Shown here: in pieces, positions 26,188 through 34,963 of the stretch | Layout of the letters: every line of letters begins with the position of its first letter | Position numbering within the stretch: position 1 is the stretch's first letter | Source of the DNA: Ignavibacteria bacterium | Lineage (GTDB): Bacteria > Bacteroidota > Ignavibacteria > Kapaibacteriales > UBA2268 | Assembly: GCA_016844745.1 (NCBI GenBank) | Contig: JAERMQ010000001.1 | Span: 87,450-151,449, forward strand | Direction of reading: 5' to 3' | DNA length: 64,000 nucleotides | Program-made: the position numbers and the translations under genes | Notes under the pieces: model-generated | Seen by the model: the letters and a program-made list of their open reading frames with translations, nothing else | Told to the model about the DNA's origin: nothing | Databases searched by the model: none

Positions 26188-26903
26188 TTTTTGAGTTACA
26201 TGAATTTCGATTGTCCTGGTCGCACTATGTCTTTCTTTCCCATATCACAAATAAAGATGAAAGAAAGTTCTATGAAATTGAATCTTTTGAAAATAGCTGG
26301 TCAATAAGCGAACTTAGACGGCAATTCAATTCGGCTTTATATACCCGGTTGGCTTTAAGTAAAAATAAAGAGGAAATAAAAAGGCTTTCTCAGAAAGGGC
26401 AGATAATTGAACAACCAAAAGACGCTGTTAAAGAACCTTACATTCTCGAATTTCTTGATTTAAAAGAAGAGCCGGTCTATACCGAATCGGATTTGGAAAA
26501 TGCCTTGATTGACAAATTAGAACACTTTTTACTCGAATTGGGCAAAGGATATACGTTTGTTGCCAGGCAAAAACGAATCTCTTTTGATGATAAACATTTT
26601 CATATTGATTTGGTTTTTTATAACAGAATTTTGAAATGTTTTGTTTTAATTGATTTAAAAATCGGTGAATTAAAGCATCAGGACATCGGGCAAATGCAGA
26701 TGTATGTAAACTACTATGACCGCTTTCTAAAACTACCGGAAGAAAACAAGACAATAGGTATCATCCTGTGCCAAAAGAAAAGTGAACTTTTAATGGAAAT
26801 TACACTGCCCGAAAATAACGACCGGATATTTGCCAGCAAGTATCAAACTGTTCTACCAAATAAAGAAGAATTATACAAATTATTAGAGTACAAAAATGCT
26901 TGA
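26154..26903 (+). CDS. YhcG/DUF1016-type PD-(D/E)XK nuclease, N-terminally shortened
   Basis: 249 residues from a TTG. The block SWSHYVFLSHITNKDERKFYE and the C-terminal nuclease domain (VARQKRISFDDKHFHIDLVFYN, then FVLIDLKIGELKHQDIGQMQMYV) are characteristic of DUF1016. Asp152, Asp167-x-Lys169 and Gln180 look intact. Family members usually carry about 100 more N-terminal residues (a winged-helix part), which is missing. The frame stays open back to about 26000 through the palindrome repeats but has no ATG there, so the start is uncertain. It overlaps the HsdM-HsdS gene by 8 bp, so they are one unit; it may be the nuclease partner, since no HsdR is present. Confidence 0.75.
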   Translation: MILQNSETPSRIFELHEFRLSWSHYVFLSHITNKDERKFYEIESFENSWSISELRRQFNSALYTRLALSKNKEEIKRLSQKGQIIEQPKDAVKEPYILEFLDLKEEPVYTESDLENALIDKLEHFLLELGKGYTFVARQKRISFDDKHFHIDLVFYNRILKCFVLIDLKIGELKHQDIGQMQMYVNYYDRFLKLPEENKTIGIILCQKKSELLMEITLPENNDRIFASKYQTVLPNKEELYKLLEYKNA

Positions 26904-29451
26904 TACAGAAACAAAGAGAAGAATTGACACCGCACGGGATATATTAGTTGGAAAAGTACCGGACCCGAAAAGCCAGGTAGAACAAATTACTATAGCCCTC
27001 ATCTATAAATTTATGGACGATATGGATAAAGAATCAATCGGCTGGGGTGGCAAGGCTTCTTATTTTACCGGTGATTTCCAAAAATACAGTTGGTCTAATT
27101 TAATGAATCCGAAAATAGGTGGCGCCGAGCGGTATTCATTATTTGAAGAAGGTCTGAAGAAACTTCCGCTGCATCCCGATTTACATTTCCCCGATTTCTT
27201 TCGCAAAATTTTCGAAGGCGCCAAGGTTCCATACTCTAATATTGAAACCCTGAATCTATTCCTTAAAACAATCAATGAATTCAATTATGACCACAGCGAG
27301 CGGTTAGGCGATGCTTTTGAATATTTACTTTCAGTGCTTAGCTCGCAGGGAGATGCAGGACAATTCCGAACTCCGAGACATATCATTGATTTCATCGTTG
27401 CAGCACTTGAGCCAAAGAAAAACGAATCCATTTTAGACCCTGCCTGCGGTACTGCCGGCTTTTTGATTTCTGCTTATAATTACATTCGTCTGAATCTTGC
27501 TCCATCTGATTTTTTTGATTACATGATTTCAAGAACAAAAAGTAATGGAAATAGTGAATCTTCTATTTCTTCAAATCATAATAATCATACAAATCATACA
27601 AATCACAGTTCAGACAATTTAACCCCTCAAGAAAAAAAGAAGCTAATCAATAATTTCTCAGGCTATGATATTTCGCCGGATATGGTACGGCTTAGCTTGG
27701 TAAATATGTATCTGCATAATTTCACAAATCCGAAAATATACGAATACGATACTTTGACGAGCGAAGACCGCTGGGGTGAATATTTCGATGTCATTATGGC
27801 AAATCCTCCGTTTATGTCGCCGAAGGGTGGAATCAAGCCGCATAAAAAATTCACTATGCAGGCAAACCGCAGCGAAGTGCTGTTCGTGGATTATATTGCC
27901 GAACACATTATGCCCGGGAACGGTCGCGCGGGTGTGATTGTTCCCGAAGGAATAATTTTCCAGAGCGCCAATGCCTACAAATCATTGCGTAAGATGTTAG
28001 TTGATAATGACTACTTATATGCTGTCGTTAGCCTGCCTGCCGGAATATTCCAGCCATACAGCGGCGTAAAAACATCAATCCTGCTGTTGGACAGGGCAAT
28101 AGCAAAGAAATCGGATAATATACTTTTCATCAAGGTAGAAAACGACGGCTTCTCGCTTGGAGCGCAGCGTAAGGAAATTGAAAAAAATGACCTAACCGCT
28201 GCTTTGCAGCTAATTACGAATTACAAATTACGAATTACGAAAGGGGAATCAATTACGATTGATGATGATAACGTAATTCGTAATTCTCAATTCGTAATTG
28301 TTTCCAAGGCAGACATTGCTAAAAACGGCGATTATAATTTGTCTATTGACAGGTATGGAAAAGTGGATGACCTGAGAAAGATGAAATATGAAATGGTGGA
28401 TTTTGAAGAATTAATTGAGGATGTCAAATATTCAAATAAAATTTTAAAGTCTGATTTTCTGGATAATGGAAAATATCCTATAATTGACCAATCAGAAAAT
28501 TATATTGCCGGTTATTGGAATAATGAAAAAGATGTTTTTAAAATAACAAAACCAATAATTATATTTGGTGATCATACGAGGATATTTAAGTACATAGATG
28601 TTGATTTTGTTTTAGGTGCTGACGGTGTAAAAATTCTCCAACCAAAAGATATTATAGAGCCAAAATTTTTCTATTTCTGTTTAAAAAATTTAATAATTAA
28701 GAATCTTGGCTATAGCAGACATTACAAAGAATTAAAAGAAGCAAAAATCCCTCTCCCGCCTCTCTCAATACAGCAGGAAATAGTAGCCAAAATTGAAAAT
28801 TATCAAAAAATAATTGACGGGGCAAAGCAGATTGTTGCCAACTACAAACCCCAAATTGATATAGAACCCGATTGGGAAATGGTGGAGTTAGGGGAAGTTT
28901 GTGAAGTGAATCCCAAAAAATCTGAGATTAAAGATTTAGATGCTAACACTATGGTTTCATTTGTACCTATGTCTGATTTAAGCGATGATGGATATTATTT
29001 TCAAACGAAAGAAGAAAAAATCTTTTCGGAGGTTTATGGTGGTTATACATACTTTAAAAATGAAGATGTTCTATTGGCAAAAGTAACTCCTTGTTTCGAA
29101 AATGGGAAAGCTGGAATAGCAAAAAATTTAATAAATGGAATTGGCTTTGGTTCAAGTGAATATTATGTTTTCAGATCTAACCATAAAATACTTCCAATAT
29201 GGATTTTCTTAAATGTTACCACCCCGACTTTCAAAAAACTTGGAAAAGATAGTATGACAGGTACCGGAGGTTTGCAAAGAGTTCCGAAAGATTTTGTACA
29301 AACATTTAAAATTCCCCTTCCCCCGCTCGAAATCCAGCAGGAAATCGTAAGCCGAATCGAAAATGAACAAAAACTTGTGGATGCCAATAAAGAGCTAATA
29401 AAAATCTTCGAGCAGAAAATCAAAGATGAAATAAATAAACTTTGGGTTTGA
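26896..29451 (+). CDS. Type I-like HsdM-HsdS fusion: adenine methyltransferase with specificity domains
   Basis: 851 residues. N-terminal HsdM helical domain (1-150), then the N6-adenine methyltransferase: GQFRTPRHIIDF (about 156-167), motif I DPACGTAGFL (181-190) and the catalytic NPPF (303-306). From about residue 495 come two HsdS target-recognition domains, each followed by a conserved coil start: IPLPPLSIQQEIVAKIE and IPLPPLEIQQEIVSRIE. Separate hsdM and hsdS genes are usual, so this is a fusion. Two odd inserts: an Asn/His/Thr-rich stretch (about 214-245, NHTNHTNH) and a linker encoded by a palindromic repeat (28211-28300). No hsdR follows. It overlaps the nuclease-like gene before it and probably forms a restriction-modification or methyl-directed defence pair with it. 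Confidence 0.85.
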   Translation: MLDTETKRRIDTARDILVGKVPDPKSQVEQITIALIYKFMDDMDKESIGWGGKASYFTGDFQKYSWSNLMNPKIGGAERYSLFEEGLKKLPLHPDLHFPDFFRKIFEGAKVPYSNIETLNLFLKTINEFNYDHSERLGDAFEYLLSVLSSQGDAGQFRTPRHIIDFIVAALEPKKNESILDPACGTAGFLISAYNYIRLNLAPSDFFDYMISRTKSNGNSESSISSNHNNHTNHTNHSSDNLTPQEKKKLINNFSGYDISPDMVRLSLVNMYLHNFTNPKIYEYDTLTSEDRWGEYFDVIMANPPFMSPKGGIKPHKKFTMQANRSEVLFVDYIAEHIMPGNGRAGVIVPEGIIFQSANAYKSLRKMLVDNDYLYAVVSLPAGIFQPYSGVKTSILLLDRAIAKKSDNILFIKVENDGFSLGAQRKEIEKNDLTAALQLITNYKLRITKGESITIDDDNVIRNSQFVIVSKADIAKNGDYNLSIDRYGKVDDLRKMKYEMVDFEELIEDVKYSNKILKSDFLDNGKYPIIDQSENYIAGYWNNEKDVFKITKPIIIFGDHTRIFKYIDVDFVLGADGVKILQPKDIIEPKFFYFCLKNLIIKNLGYSRHYKELKEAKIPLPPLSIQQEIVAKIENYQKIIDGAKQIVANYKPQIDIEPDWEMVELGEVCEVNPKKSEIKDLDANTMVSFVPMSDLSDDGYYFQTKEEKIFSEVYGGYTYFKNEDVLLAKVTPCFENGKAGIAKNLINGIGFGSSEYYVFRSNHKILPIWIFLNVTTPTFKKLGKDSMTGTGGLQRVPKDFVQTFKIPLPPLEIQQEIVSRIENEQKLVDANKELIKIFEQKIKDEINKLWV
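28211..28300. repeat. AATTACGAATTAC-type inverted repeat in frame within hsdMS
   Basis: Left arm CTAATTACGAATTACAAATT and right arm with CGTAATTCGTAATTCTCAATT enclose about 35 bases. On translation it gives LITNYKLRITKGES and NVIRNSQFVIVSK, a linker between the methyltransferase and the first recognition domain. Sequences of this kind are usually found between genes. Confidence 0.75.
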
Positions 29452-29706
29452 ACGAACATATTTCACCCCGATGGGGTTTAGGTTGATTTTCTTATTATTA
29501 TTTTCTATAAATATACCACTCCTATGGAGTTATTTTTTCAGTAATAATTGAAAATTGAATGAAAATTGCAAAATTGATAATTGAAAATTACTTCCATTTC
29601 TTTTCAAAACATCGAACGCCCTAATCCGTTAATACCTCTTAGGAATTACGAAAAAATAATTTTGGAATAAAAAAAATTTGTAATTAATAATTATAAGTAG
29701 CAATAA
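29452..29706. other. Intergenic region after hsdMS with small hairpins and the right direct repeat
   Basis: Holds the hairpin ACCCC-GAT-GGGGT (29465-29477), then ACTCC-TAT-GGAGT followed by T-rich sequence (about 29518-29537), which may act as terminator, and the right copy of the 61-bp direct repeat at 29560-29620. The rest is AT-rich leader of ispH. Confidence 0.6.
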
Positions 29707-30597
29707 ATGAATATATATATAGATGAATCCGCCGGCTTCTGCTGGGGTGTTGTGCGAACGATTGATAAAGTGGAAGAAACACTCAATGGTAACAAGGATG
29801 AACAAATTTATGTCCTCGGCAATATCATTCATAATCCACGTGAAATTGAACGACTTGCCAATAACGGTCTGCAAACGATTAATCATTCTGATTTCGAGCG
29901 GATTTCAGGTACTAATTCTAAGGTAATCATCCGCGCCCATGGCGAAGCTCCTTCGACCTACAAAAAAGCGAAGGATTTGAATATCGATTTAATCGATGCC
30001 ACCTGCCCGCTTGTTACTGCACTCCAGAAAAGAGTTGGTAAATTCTACGAGCAGGGTTACCAAATCGTGATTTATGGCAAAAAGGAACATGCCGAAATTA
30101 TTGGATTGCGCGGCGTCTGCAATGATGAATGTGTCGTTGTTCATTCAATTGAGGAAGCGCGTGAAATGATTAATCCAAACCTGAAAACGGTACTTTTAAG
30201 CCAGACAACTATGGACAGACCAACTTTTTTGGCGATTAAAGACGAAATTGAATCGATTATTCATGAAAACGGAAATGAATTGGAAGTGCTGTCGCGAGAT
30301 ACAATCTGCAAATACGTTTCGGACAGGGAGCCGGCTTTGAGGGAATTTTCCATAGCCAACGATGTGATTATCTTTGTAGCGGGGCATGATTCCTCGAATG
30401 GTAAAATCCTTTTCAATATCTGCAAAAGCGAAAATCCGAATACACATTTCATAGAGGATGTTTCGGAAATAGACTATTCATTATTCGACGATGTAAAAAG
30501 CGTTGGCGTTACAGGCGCGACCAGCACACCTCAATGGTATTTGAATTTAGTTAAGGAAACATTGGAAAGTTTTGCTGCTCGTGGAGTCGCAGTCTAA
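29707..30597 (+). CDS. ispH: 4-hydroxy-3-methylbut-2-enyl diphosphate reductase
   Basis: 296 residues. IspH carries out the last step of the MEP isoprenoid pathway, making IPP and DMAPP with a [4Fe-4S] cluster. The three cluster cysteines are Cys12 (SAGFCWGV), Cys100 (DATCPLV) and Cys201 (DTICKYVSDRE). Also seen are NIIHNP, RAHGEAPS, KKEHAEIIG and the final GATSTPQWYL. The gene abuts miaA, which uses DMAPP made by this enzyme, so the neighbours are metabolically linked. Confidence 0.96.
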   Translation: MNIYIDESAGFCWGVVRTIDKVEETLNGNKDEQIYVLGNIIHNPREIERLANNGLQTINHSDFERISGTNSKVIIRAHGEAPSTYKKAKDLNIDLIDATCPLVTALQKRVGKFYEQGYQIVIYGKKEHAEIIGLRGVCNDECVVVHSIEEAREMINPNLKTVLLSQTTMDRPTFLAIKDEIESIIHENGNELEVLSRDTICKYVSDREPALREFSIANDVIIFVAGHDSSNGKILFNICKSENPNTHFIEDVSEIDYSLFDDVKSVGVTGATSTPQWYLNLVKETLESFAARGVAV

Positions 30598-30616
30598 AAT
30601 AAAAATCCTAGTGCTT

Positions 30617-31543
30617 GTGGAATCTCTGACTAAAATAAAAATCATAATTGTTTGCGGTCCGACTGCTTCCGGCAAGACGGCAGTCTGTACGAAGTTGGCG
30701 GAGTTGCTGCCGATTGAAATAATATCAGCCGACTCCCGGCAAATATACCGGCTTCTCGATATCGGTACTGCAAAGCCGACTGCCGAGGAATTGCGAGCTG
30801 CTCCCTACCATTTTATCAATATATTGAATCCTGATGAAGACTATTCTGCCGGCAGGTTCGGGAATGATGCTGCCGGTGTTGTCCGTGAAATCCATGCAAG
30901 AGGAAGAATTCCGGTAGTTTGCGGCGGTTCGGGATTGTATATCAAGGCATTATGTGAAGGGCTTTTCAATGAAGGGGATTTTGATTCAGAAGAGAAAAAA
31001 GAAGTTAGGGAAAGCCTTGAAAAACGGTTACTTACTGATGGAATTGAGCAATTATACGATGAGTTGAAATTATGCGACCCGATTTCGGCAAATTTATATG
31101 AAGATAAAAATCCGCGACGTGTTATTAGGGCATTGCTGCATTATAATTTAACGGGAAGAGCATTATCCGAATCCCACAAGAATTCTAATCCTGTCGCTAA
31201 TCCATTTGATGTTGTATATTACGGAATAAATATTGAGCGCGATGCTCTTTATGCGAAAATCAACCGAAGGGCAGAGGATATGTGGCGAAACGGGTTATTG
31301 GATGAAGTGAGGAATGTACTTTCTTTGGGTTATTCACCTACGTTTAATTCATTGAATACAGTTGGCTATAAGGAAGCAATCGCATATTTAAACGGCTTTT
31401 GCAGCGAAAGCGAAGCTCTGGAATTAATGCAGCGGAATACCCGGCGCTATGCCAAGCGGCAAATGACATGGTTCAGCAGGAATGAGAAGATTCGGTGGCT
31501 GGAGGGGAGTTTGGAGGAGATGGCGTCGAAAATAATTTTCTAA
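30617..31543 (+). CDS. miaA: tRNA dimethylallyltransferase
   Basis: The enzyme adds a dimethylallyl group to A37 of tRNAs reading UNN codons. The P-loop is CGPTASGKTAVC; next come IISADSRQIYRLLDIGTAKP, YHFINILNPDEDYSAGRF, VVCGGSGLYIKAL, KNPRRVIRAL and the ending YAKRQMTWFSRNEKIRWL. The frame is open from a TTG at 30572 inside ispH. An imperfect 36-bp tandem duplication (units beginning with GTG at 30581 and at 30617) spans the ispH stop, giving two possible GTG starts; I chose the second because it lies outside ispH and directly precedes KIKIIIVCGPTASGKT. Confidence 0.93.
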   Translation: MESLTKIKIIIVCGPTASGKTAVCTKLAELLPIEIISADSRQIYRLLDIGTAKPTAEELRAAPYHFINILNPDEDYSAGRFGNDAAGVVREIHARGRIPVVCGGSGLYIKALCEGLFNEGDFDSEEKKEVRESLEKRLLTDGIEQLYDELKLCDPISANLYEDKNPRRVIRALLHYNLTGRALSESHKNSNPVANPFDVVYYGINIERDALYAKINRRAEDMWRNGLLDEVRNVLSLGYSPTFNSLNTVGYKEAIAYLNGFCSESEALELMQRNTRRYAKRQMTWFSRNEKIRWLEGSLEEMASKIIF

Positions 31544-31612
31544 ACTTTATTACATCAATGCTTTTTTGTTATATTTGCAACTATATATTAAAACTATTCA
31601 AAAAGGAAAATA

Positions 31613-31974
31613 ATGGGTCTGACAAAAGTAAAATTGATGGTCAAACCTACAAGAGAAGACAAAAAGAACATCAATATTAATTTCTTGGTTGATTCAGGTG
31701 CTGTATATATTTTAGTTCCAGCTAAAGAATTAAAAAAAATAGGTATCAAGCCATATAAAACAGTCTAATTTACTTTAACTGACAGTACGGTCATTGAAAG
31801 AAAAGTCGGAGATGCATATTTTGAATATAAAGGCGAGGGAGGGGGGCAACGCCGGTTATTTTTGGAGAGGATGACGACGAACCTTTATTAGGTGCGACAA
31901 CTTTAGAAAGTATAGGCTTGGTTTTGAATCCTATTAAAAGAGAACTTATACCAATGAGAATGTTTTTAGCTTGA
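31613..31974 (+). pseudogene. Broken second copy of the clan AA aspartic protease gene
   Basis: From the ATG at 31613 the frame reads MGLTKVKLMV...FLVDSGAVYILVPAKEL, the same plan as the protease in the cas operon (VDSG in place of IDTG). It then meets a TAA after PYKTV. Beyond the stop the same frame continues as FTLTDSTVIERKVGDAYFEYKG, and after a G-rich run near 31838-31846 a frame change leads to EDDDEPLLGATTLESIGLVLNP, which matches the second motif. So there is one in-frame stop and one frameshift. It lies between miaA and the HEPN/MNT pair. Confidence 0.75.
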
Positions 31975-32076
31975 AAATTGAATGAAAATTGAAAAATTGG
32001 AAATTCATTACCACAAAAGTGGTAATCCAGTCCTATTCTGCATTGTGGATTCAAGTTTTCATGGGAATAATAAAAA

Positions 32077-32394
32077 TCAGATTATTTTTATTCCGGTGGT
32101 AATTATTTCATTAACAAAAGGGTTATCGGTATTAAAATCTTCAGGGATAAATGGATGGACTTCGAGCAATGTACTTGCTTTCAATTTTGGACGCCGGATT
32201 TTATCAATATCATAATATCTTACACCCTCAAAATTTGATGAAACAACGGCTAAATCAATATCGCTGTAATCATGTTCCGAACCTTTCGCATAACTGCCAA
32301 AAAGAAATACCTGCTCAAATTTTATATTCAGTGCTTTTGATTCATCAATAAAAGTATTGATGATGGACTTTATTTGAGCTGGGATAATAGCCAT
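32077..32394 (-). CDS. MNT-type nucleotidyltransferase, likely antitoxin
   Basis: 105 residues, a minimal nucleotidyltransferase: the motif LFGSYAKGSEHDYSDIDLAVV holds Gly33-Ser34 and the metal-binding Asp45 and Asp47. Such proteins pair with HEPN proteins, and in some studied pairs the MNT protein silences the HEPN toxin by adding nucleotides to it. Its start overlaps the HEPN gene by 25 bp, and the HEPN gene is first, so it is translated downstream. The 102 bp to the protease pseudogene hold only family E AT-rich repeat. Confidence 0.85.
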   Translation of the reverse strand: MAIIPAQIKSIINTFIDESKALNIKFEQVFLFGSYAKGSEHDYSDIDLAVVSSNFEGVRYYDIDKIRRPKLKASTLLEVHPFIPEDFNTDNPFVNEIITTGIKII

Positions 32395-32762
32395 GTATGT
32401 ATTTCCTTAATTTGATTCAACATTGCCTGTGTAAATTCTTTGGTTGCAATTGAATGAAACCTTCTCTTAAAATCAGGATATCTTGCTTCCAGATTAAAAG
32501 TACTGATTTTATCTAATGTTTCAATTTGAGAAATATCTAAATTCAGGGATGCTTTTTCAGCAAGGTAAGCAAGGTTATGAGTTTTGGGGACGTTTGATGA
32601 ATTATTATTTTTTATCCACAATGCTTTCAGAGCCTTTTCGACAGCTAAATGACCAATAAACAAGCTCCAGCTATTTTTCCCGATACTGAAAATGACATTT
32701 GCAGAATCCATATCTTCAATAGCCAAATCAGTCCAATAATCAATATGTTCTTTTATATCCAC
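32370..32762 (-). CDS. HEPN-domain protein, likely toxin partner of MNT
   Basis: 130 residues, all-helical HEPN fold: start IDYWTDLAIEDMDSANVIF, centre FIGHLAVEKALKALWI, and the conserved ARYPDF (about 93-98). The classic RNase motif Arg-x4-6-His is not clearly present (Arg94 and His103 are too far apart), so the RNase activity of better known HEPN toxins is uncertain. It forms an operon with the MNT gene. Biological target unknown. Confidence 0.82.
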   Translation of the reverse strand: MDIKEHIDYWTDLAIEDMDSANVIFSIGKNSWSLFIGHLAVEKALKALWIKNNNSSNVPKTHNLAYLAEKASLNLDISQIETLDKISTFNLEARYPDFKRRFHSIATKEFTQAMLNQIKEIHTWLLSQLK

Positions 32763-33157
32763 ATTATAATTAACGTAATGTGCTTTAAGTTATTTTATTT
32801 CCAGTTAAACAAACACATCAGCTATGGTAAAGGAAATCTTAATGCCATCCAATCGTTGCAAGCAATAGAAAGGATGGATAATAAGATATTCAAAATCAAT
32901 CTCTATAATTTTGAATTTTCAATGAATTTTAAATGCTTAATTATTAAATTTAAAATTTGATATTAATAATTGATTGAAAATAGCAAAATTGGAAATTCTT
33001 TATAATTAAAAATTGGTTACAACCTTAATCATGTAAACCCAATGACCCTCTCGTCAAGAGTTCCTCCTTACGTGTTTGCGTGCATGGAAAAACAGGAAAT
33101 GGAAGGTCAAGAGGAAAACATGACTACAATTAAAATTTAAAATTCATATATAAAAAA
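32763..33157. other. Gene-free AT-rich region
   Basis: About 395 bp between divergent-tail genes. It holds family E TTGAAAAT-type sequence (about 32965-33000) and a less AT-rich patch near 33040-33115 in which I see no gene or structured RNA. Confidence 0.5.
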
Positions 33158-34861
33158 TTATTTTAATTTCTTCTTTACATCAGAAATCAACACATTATCG
33201 AATCCAAGTTCCTTAAAAGTTTGAAAATCATATAAAATAATATCCTTCATTTTCTCATCTTCATATTTTTTATTTTTTATGTTAATATATAATTTTATTG
33301 CTTCGTCTGCTCTCCCAGTAAATAGGTAACAATGTGCCAAATTCATTTGTAAGATTAAATCATCATGGTAAAAGGTTAATGCTTTCTGGCAAAATAATTC
33401 GCCCTTTGTAAAGTTTTTAGATAAAACCAAATTTCCTGTTATATTGATAAAATCATCAACTTCTGCTGTTTCACTTTTATTATTGATATAATATTCATAA
33501 TCTGATGCTGCATTGGCATATTCTTTTAAACCATCAAAACATGAAGCTCTATATTTATAAGAATCAAAATTAGTAGGTACCAATTTGATTATTTTATTTA
33601 ATATATGAATAGCGAAATCAAATTTTTCAAGTGTAAAATATGCAAAACTTAGAATTTGCATCGCATTCAAATTATTCGAATCCAACTTCAATGCTTTTTT
33701 TAATGGTTCTATTGATTTTTCGTATTCCTCAATGGATTGTAGGTTAAAACCTAAATTATAATAAGCAGTTGAATTATTTGAATCCAAAGAAATAGCTTTT
33801 TGGCAATCTTTAATTGCTTTTGAAAATTTATGCAATTTTGTGTAAGAATACCCTCTGTCAATAAAGTAATTAGGTTCGGTAGAATCCAATTCAATTGCTT
33901 TGGAAATATAATAAATTGAAGAATCATATTTTTCAATTTTATTAAATGTTTGCCCCATATTCCAAAGTGCAGTTGGAAATTTTGAAGTAAGGGCGATAGC
34001 TTTTCGAAATTTATCTAATGCGTTATTAAAATTATTTTGCTTTAAATATACACCACCGAGATTGTTATATGAACTAAAATCATTTGAATCTGCAAGAATG
34101 GATTTATTAAAACAATCAATGGCTTTAATATGGCTATCCATATTGAAATAAATTAAACCCTTAGCATCCATTAATTGTTCGTTTTCTTTATTGAATTTAT
34201 TAGCACTATCTAAAAAATTCATTGCTTTGATATAATCCTTTTCATTTCTTAAAATCTCAGCTAATGTAATTAAATAATATGAGTTTATTTCATCAACTGT
34301 CAACTTTTTTAGAAATTTCCCCTTTTCTAAGGCTTCTTTTGATATTGAATGGTTTTTGATATAATTATTATTATCTAATATTGTGTCATATAAAGTTTCC
34401 CAATTGAATTGAATACTATCTTTTTCCCAACTTATAAACATATGCTTTGGCGCATTGACAGCATAAATGGGCAGCCCTAAAGTTTTACCGATTTCCAAGT
34501 ATAACAAGCAGTAATTTATGCAGGACATTTCTTTTGTTTTGAAGGTTCTGCTTAAAAGATTAGTTTTCACTTTAGTTATCGGAATAATGTTCAATGATTT
34601 TATTGCTCTTGATATTTCTTTCAGAGCGTAGATGGCTCCATCTTTAGTAATAAATTTTTTATTGTCCAGATTATTTTTAGCTAATTTAATAATTCCATCT
34701 ATAGAATTGATTACCGATGTATCAGTTGGAAAACCGGCTTTTTGTTCCATTTCAAGAATTCTACCTAATACAAAGTATTTACTTTGATCAATGCTAAATA
34801 CATAGTGATTATAAAAAATGAAAATAATCAGTAATATAAAAAAAACAATAATACTTTTCAT
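33158..34861 (-). CDS. TPR-repeat protein with transglutaminase-like N-terminal domain
   Basis: 567 residues. An N-terminal hydrophobic segment (IIVFFILLIIFIFYNHYVF) acts as signal or anchor. About 30-170 resembles the SirB1/Transglut_core2 type: Cys114 in EMSCINYCLLYLEIGKTLGLP and His140 in APKHMFISW, with Asn153 as possible third member. From about 205 on, tandem tetratricopeptide repeats follow (DFSSYNNLGGVYLKQNNFNNAL, FPTALWNMGQTFNKIEKYDSSI, NSTAYYNLGFNLQSIEEYEKSI and others, around nine). It is probably a periplasmic or membrane-bound scaffold. It follows the unknown gene at 34964-35749 in the same direction. The very AT-rich codon use differs from the housekeeping genes nearby. Confidence 0.75.
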   Translation of the reverse strand: MKSIIVFFILLIIFIFYNHYVFSIDQSKYFVLGRILEMEQKAGFPTDTSVINSIDGIIKLAKNNLDNKKFITKDGAIYALKEISRAIKSLNIIPITKVKTNLLSRTFKTKEMSCINYCLLYLEIGKTLGLPIYAVNAPKHMFISWEKDSIQFNWETLYDTILDNNNYIKNHSISKEALEKGKFLKKLTVDEINSYYLITLAEILRNEKDYIKAMNFLDSANKFNKENEQLMDAKGLIYFNMDSHIKAIDCFNKSILADSNDFSSYNNLGGVYLKQNNFNNALDKFRKAIALTSKFPTALWNMGQTFNKIEKYDSSIYYISKAIELDSTEPNYFIDRGYSYTKLHKFSKAIKDCQKAISLDSNNSTAYYNLGFNLQSIEEYEKSIEPLKKALKLDSNNLNAMQILSFAYFTLEKFDFAIHILNKIIKLVPTNFDSYKYRASCFDGLKEYANAASDYEYYINNKSETAEVDDFINITGNLVLSKNFTKGELFCQKALTFYHDDLILQMNLAHCYLFTGRADEAIKLYINIKNKKYEDEKMKDIILYDFQTFKELGFDNVLISDVKKKLK

Positions 34862-34963
34862 AAACTTCCTTCCTTATTATGAATTGTAGTTTAATTGGCT
34901 TTAGATATTATCTGATGATGATGATCAGATAACATCCAAAGCCTTAATTAAAGAATAATATTA

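Noticed and set aside
32649..32960. Plus-strand frame of 103 codons
   Set aside because: It lies antisense to the HEPN gene and then in AT-rich intergenic DNA; no domain, no ribosome site.
34908..34932. Perfect hairpin TTATCTGAT/ATCAGATAA as a terminator
   Set aside because: No T-run follows on the minus strand, where the adjacent genes lie; may be an operator but there is no support.
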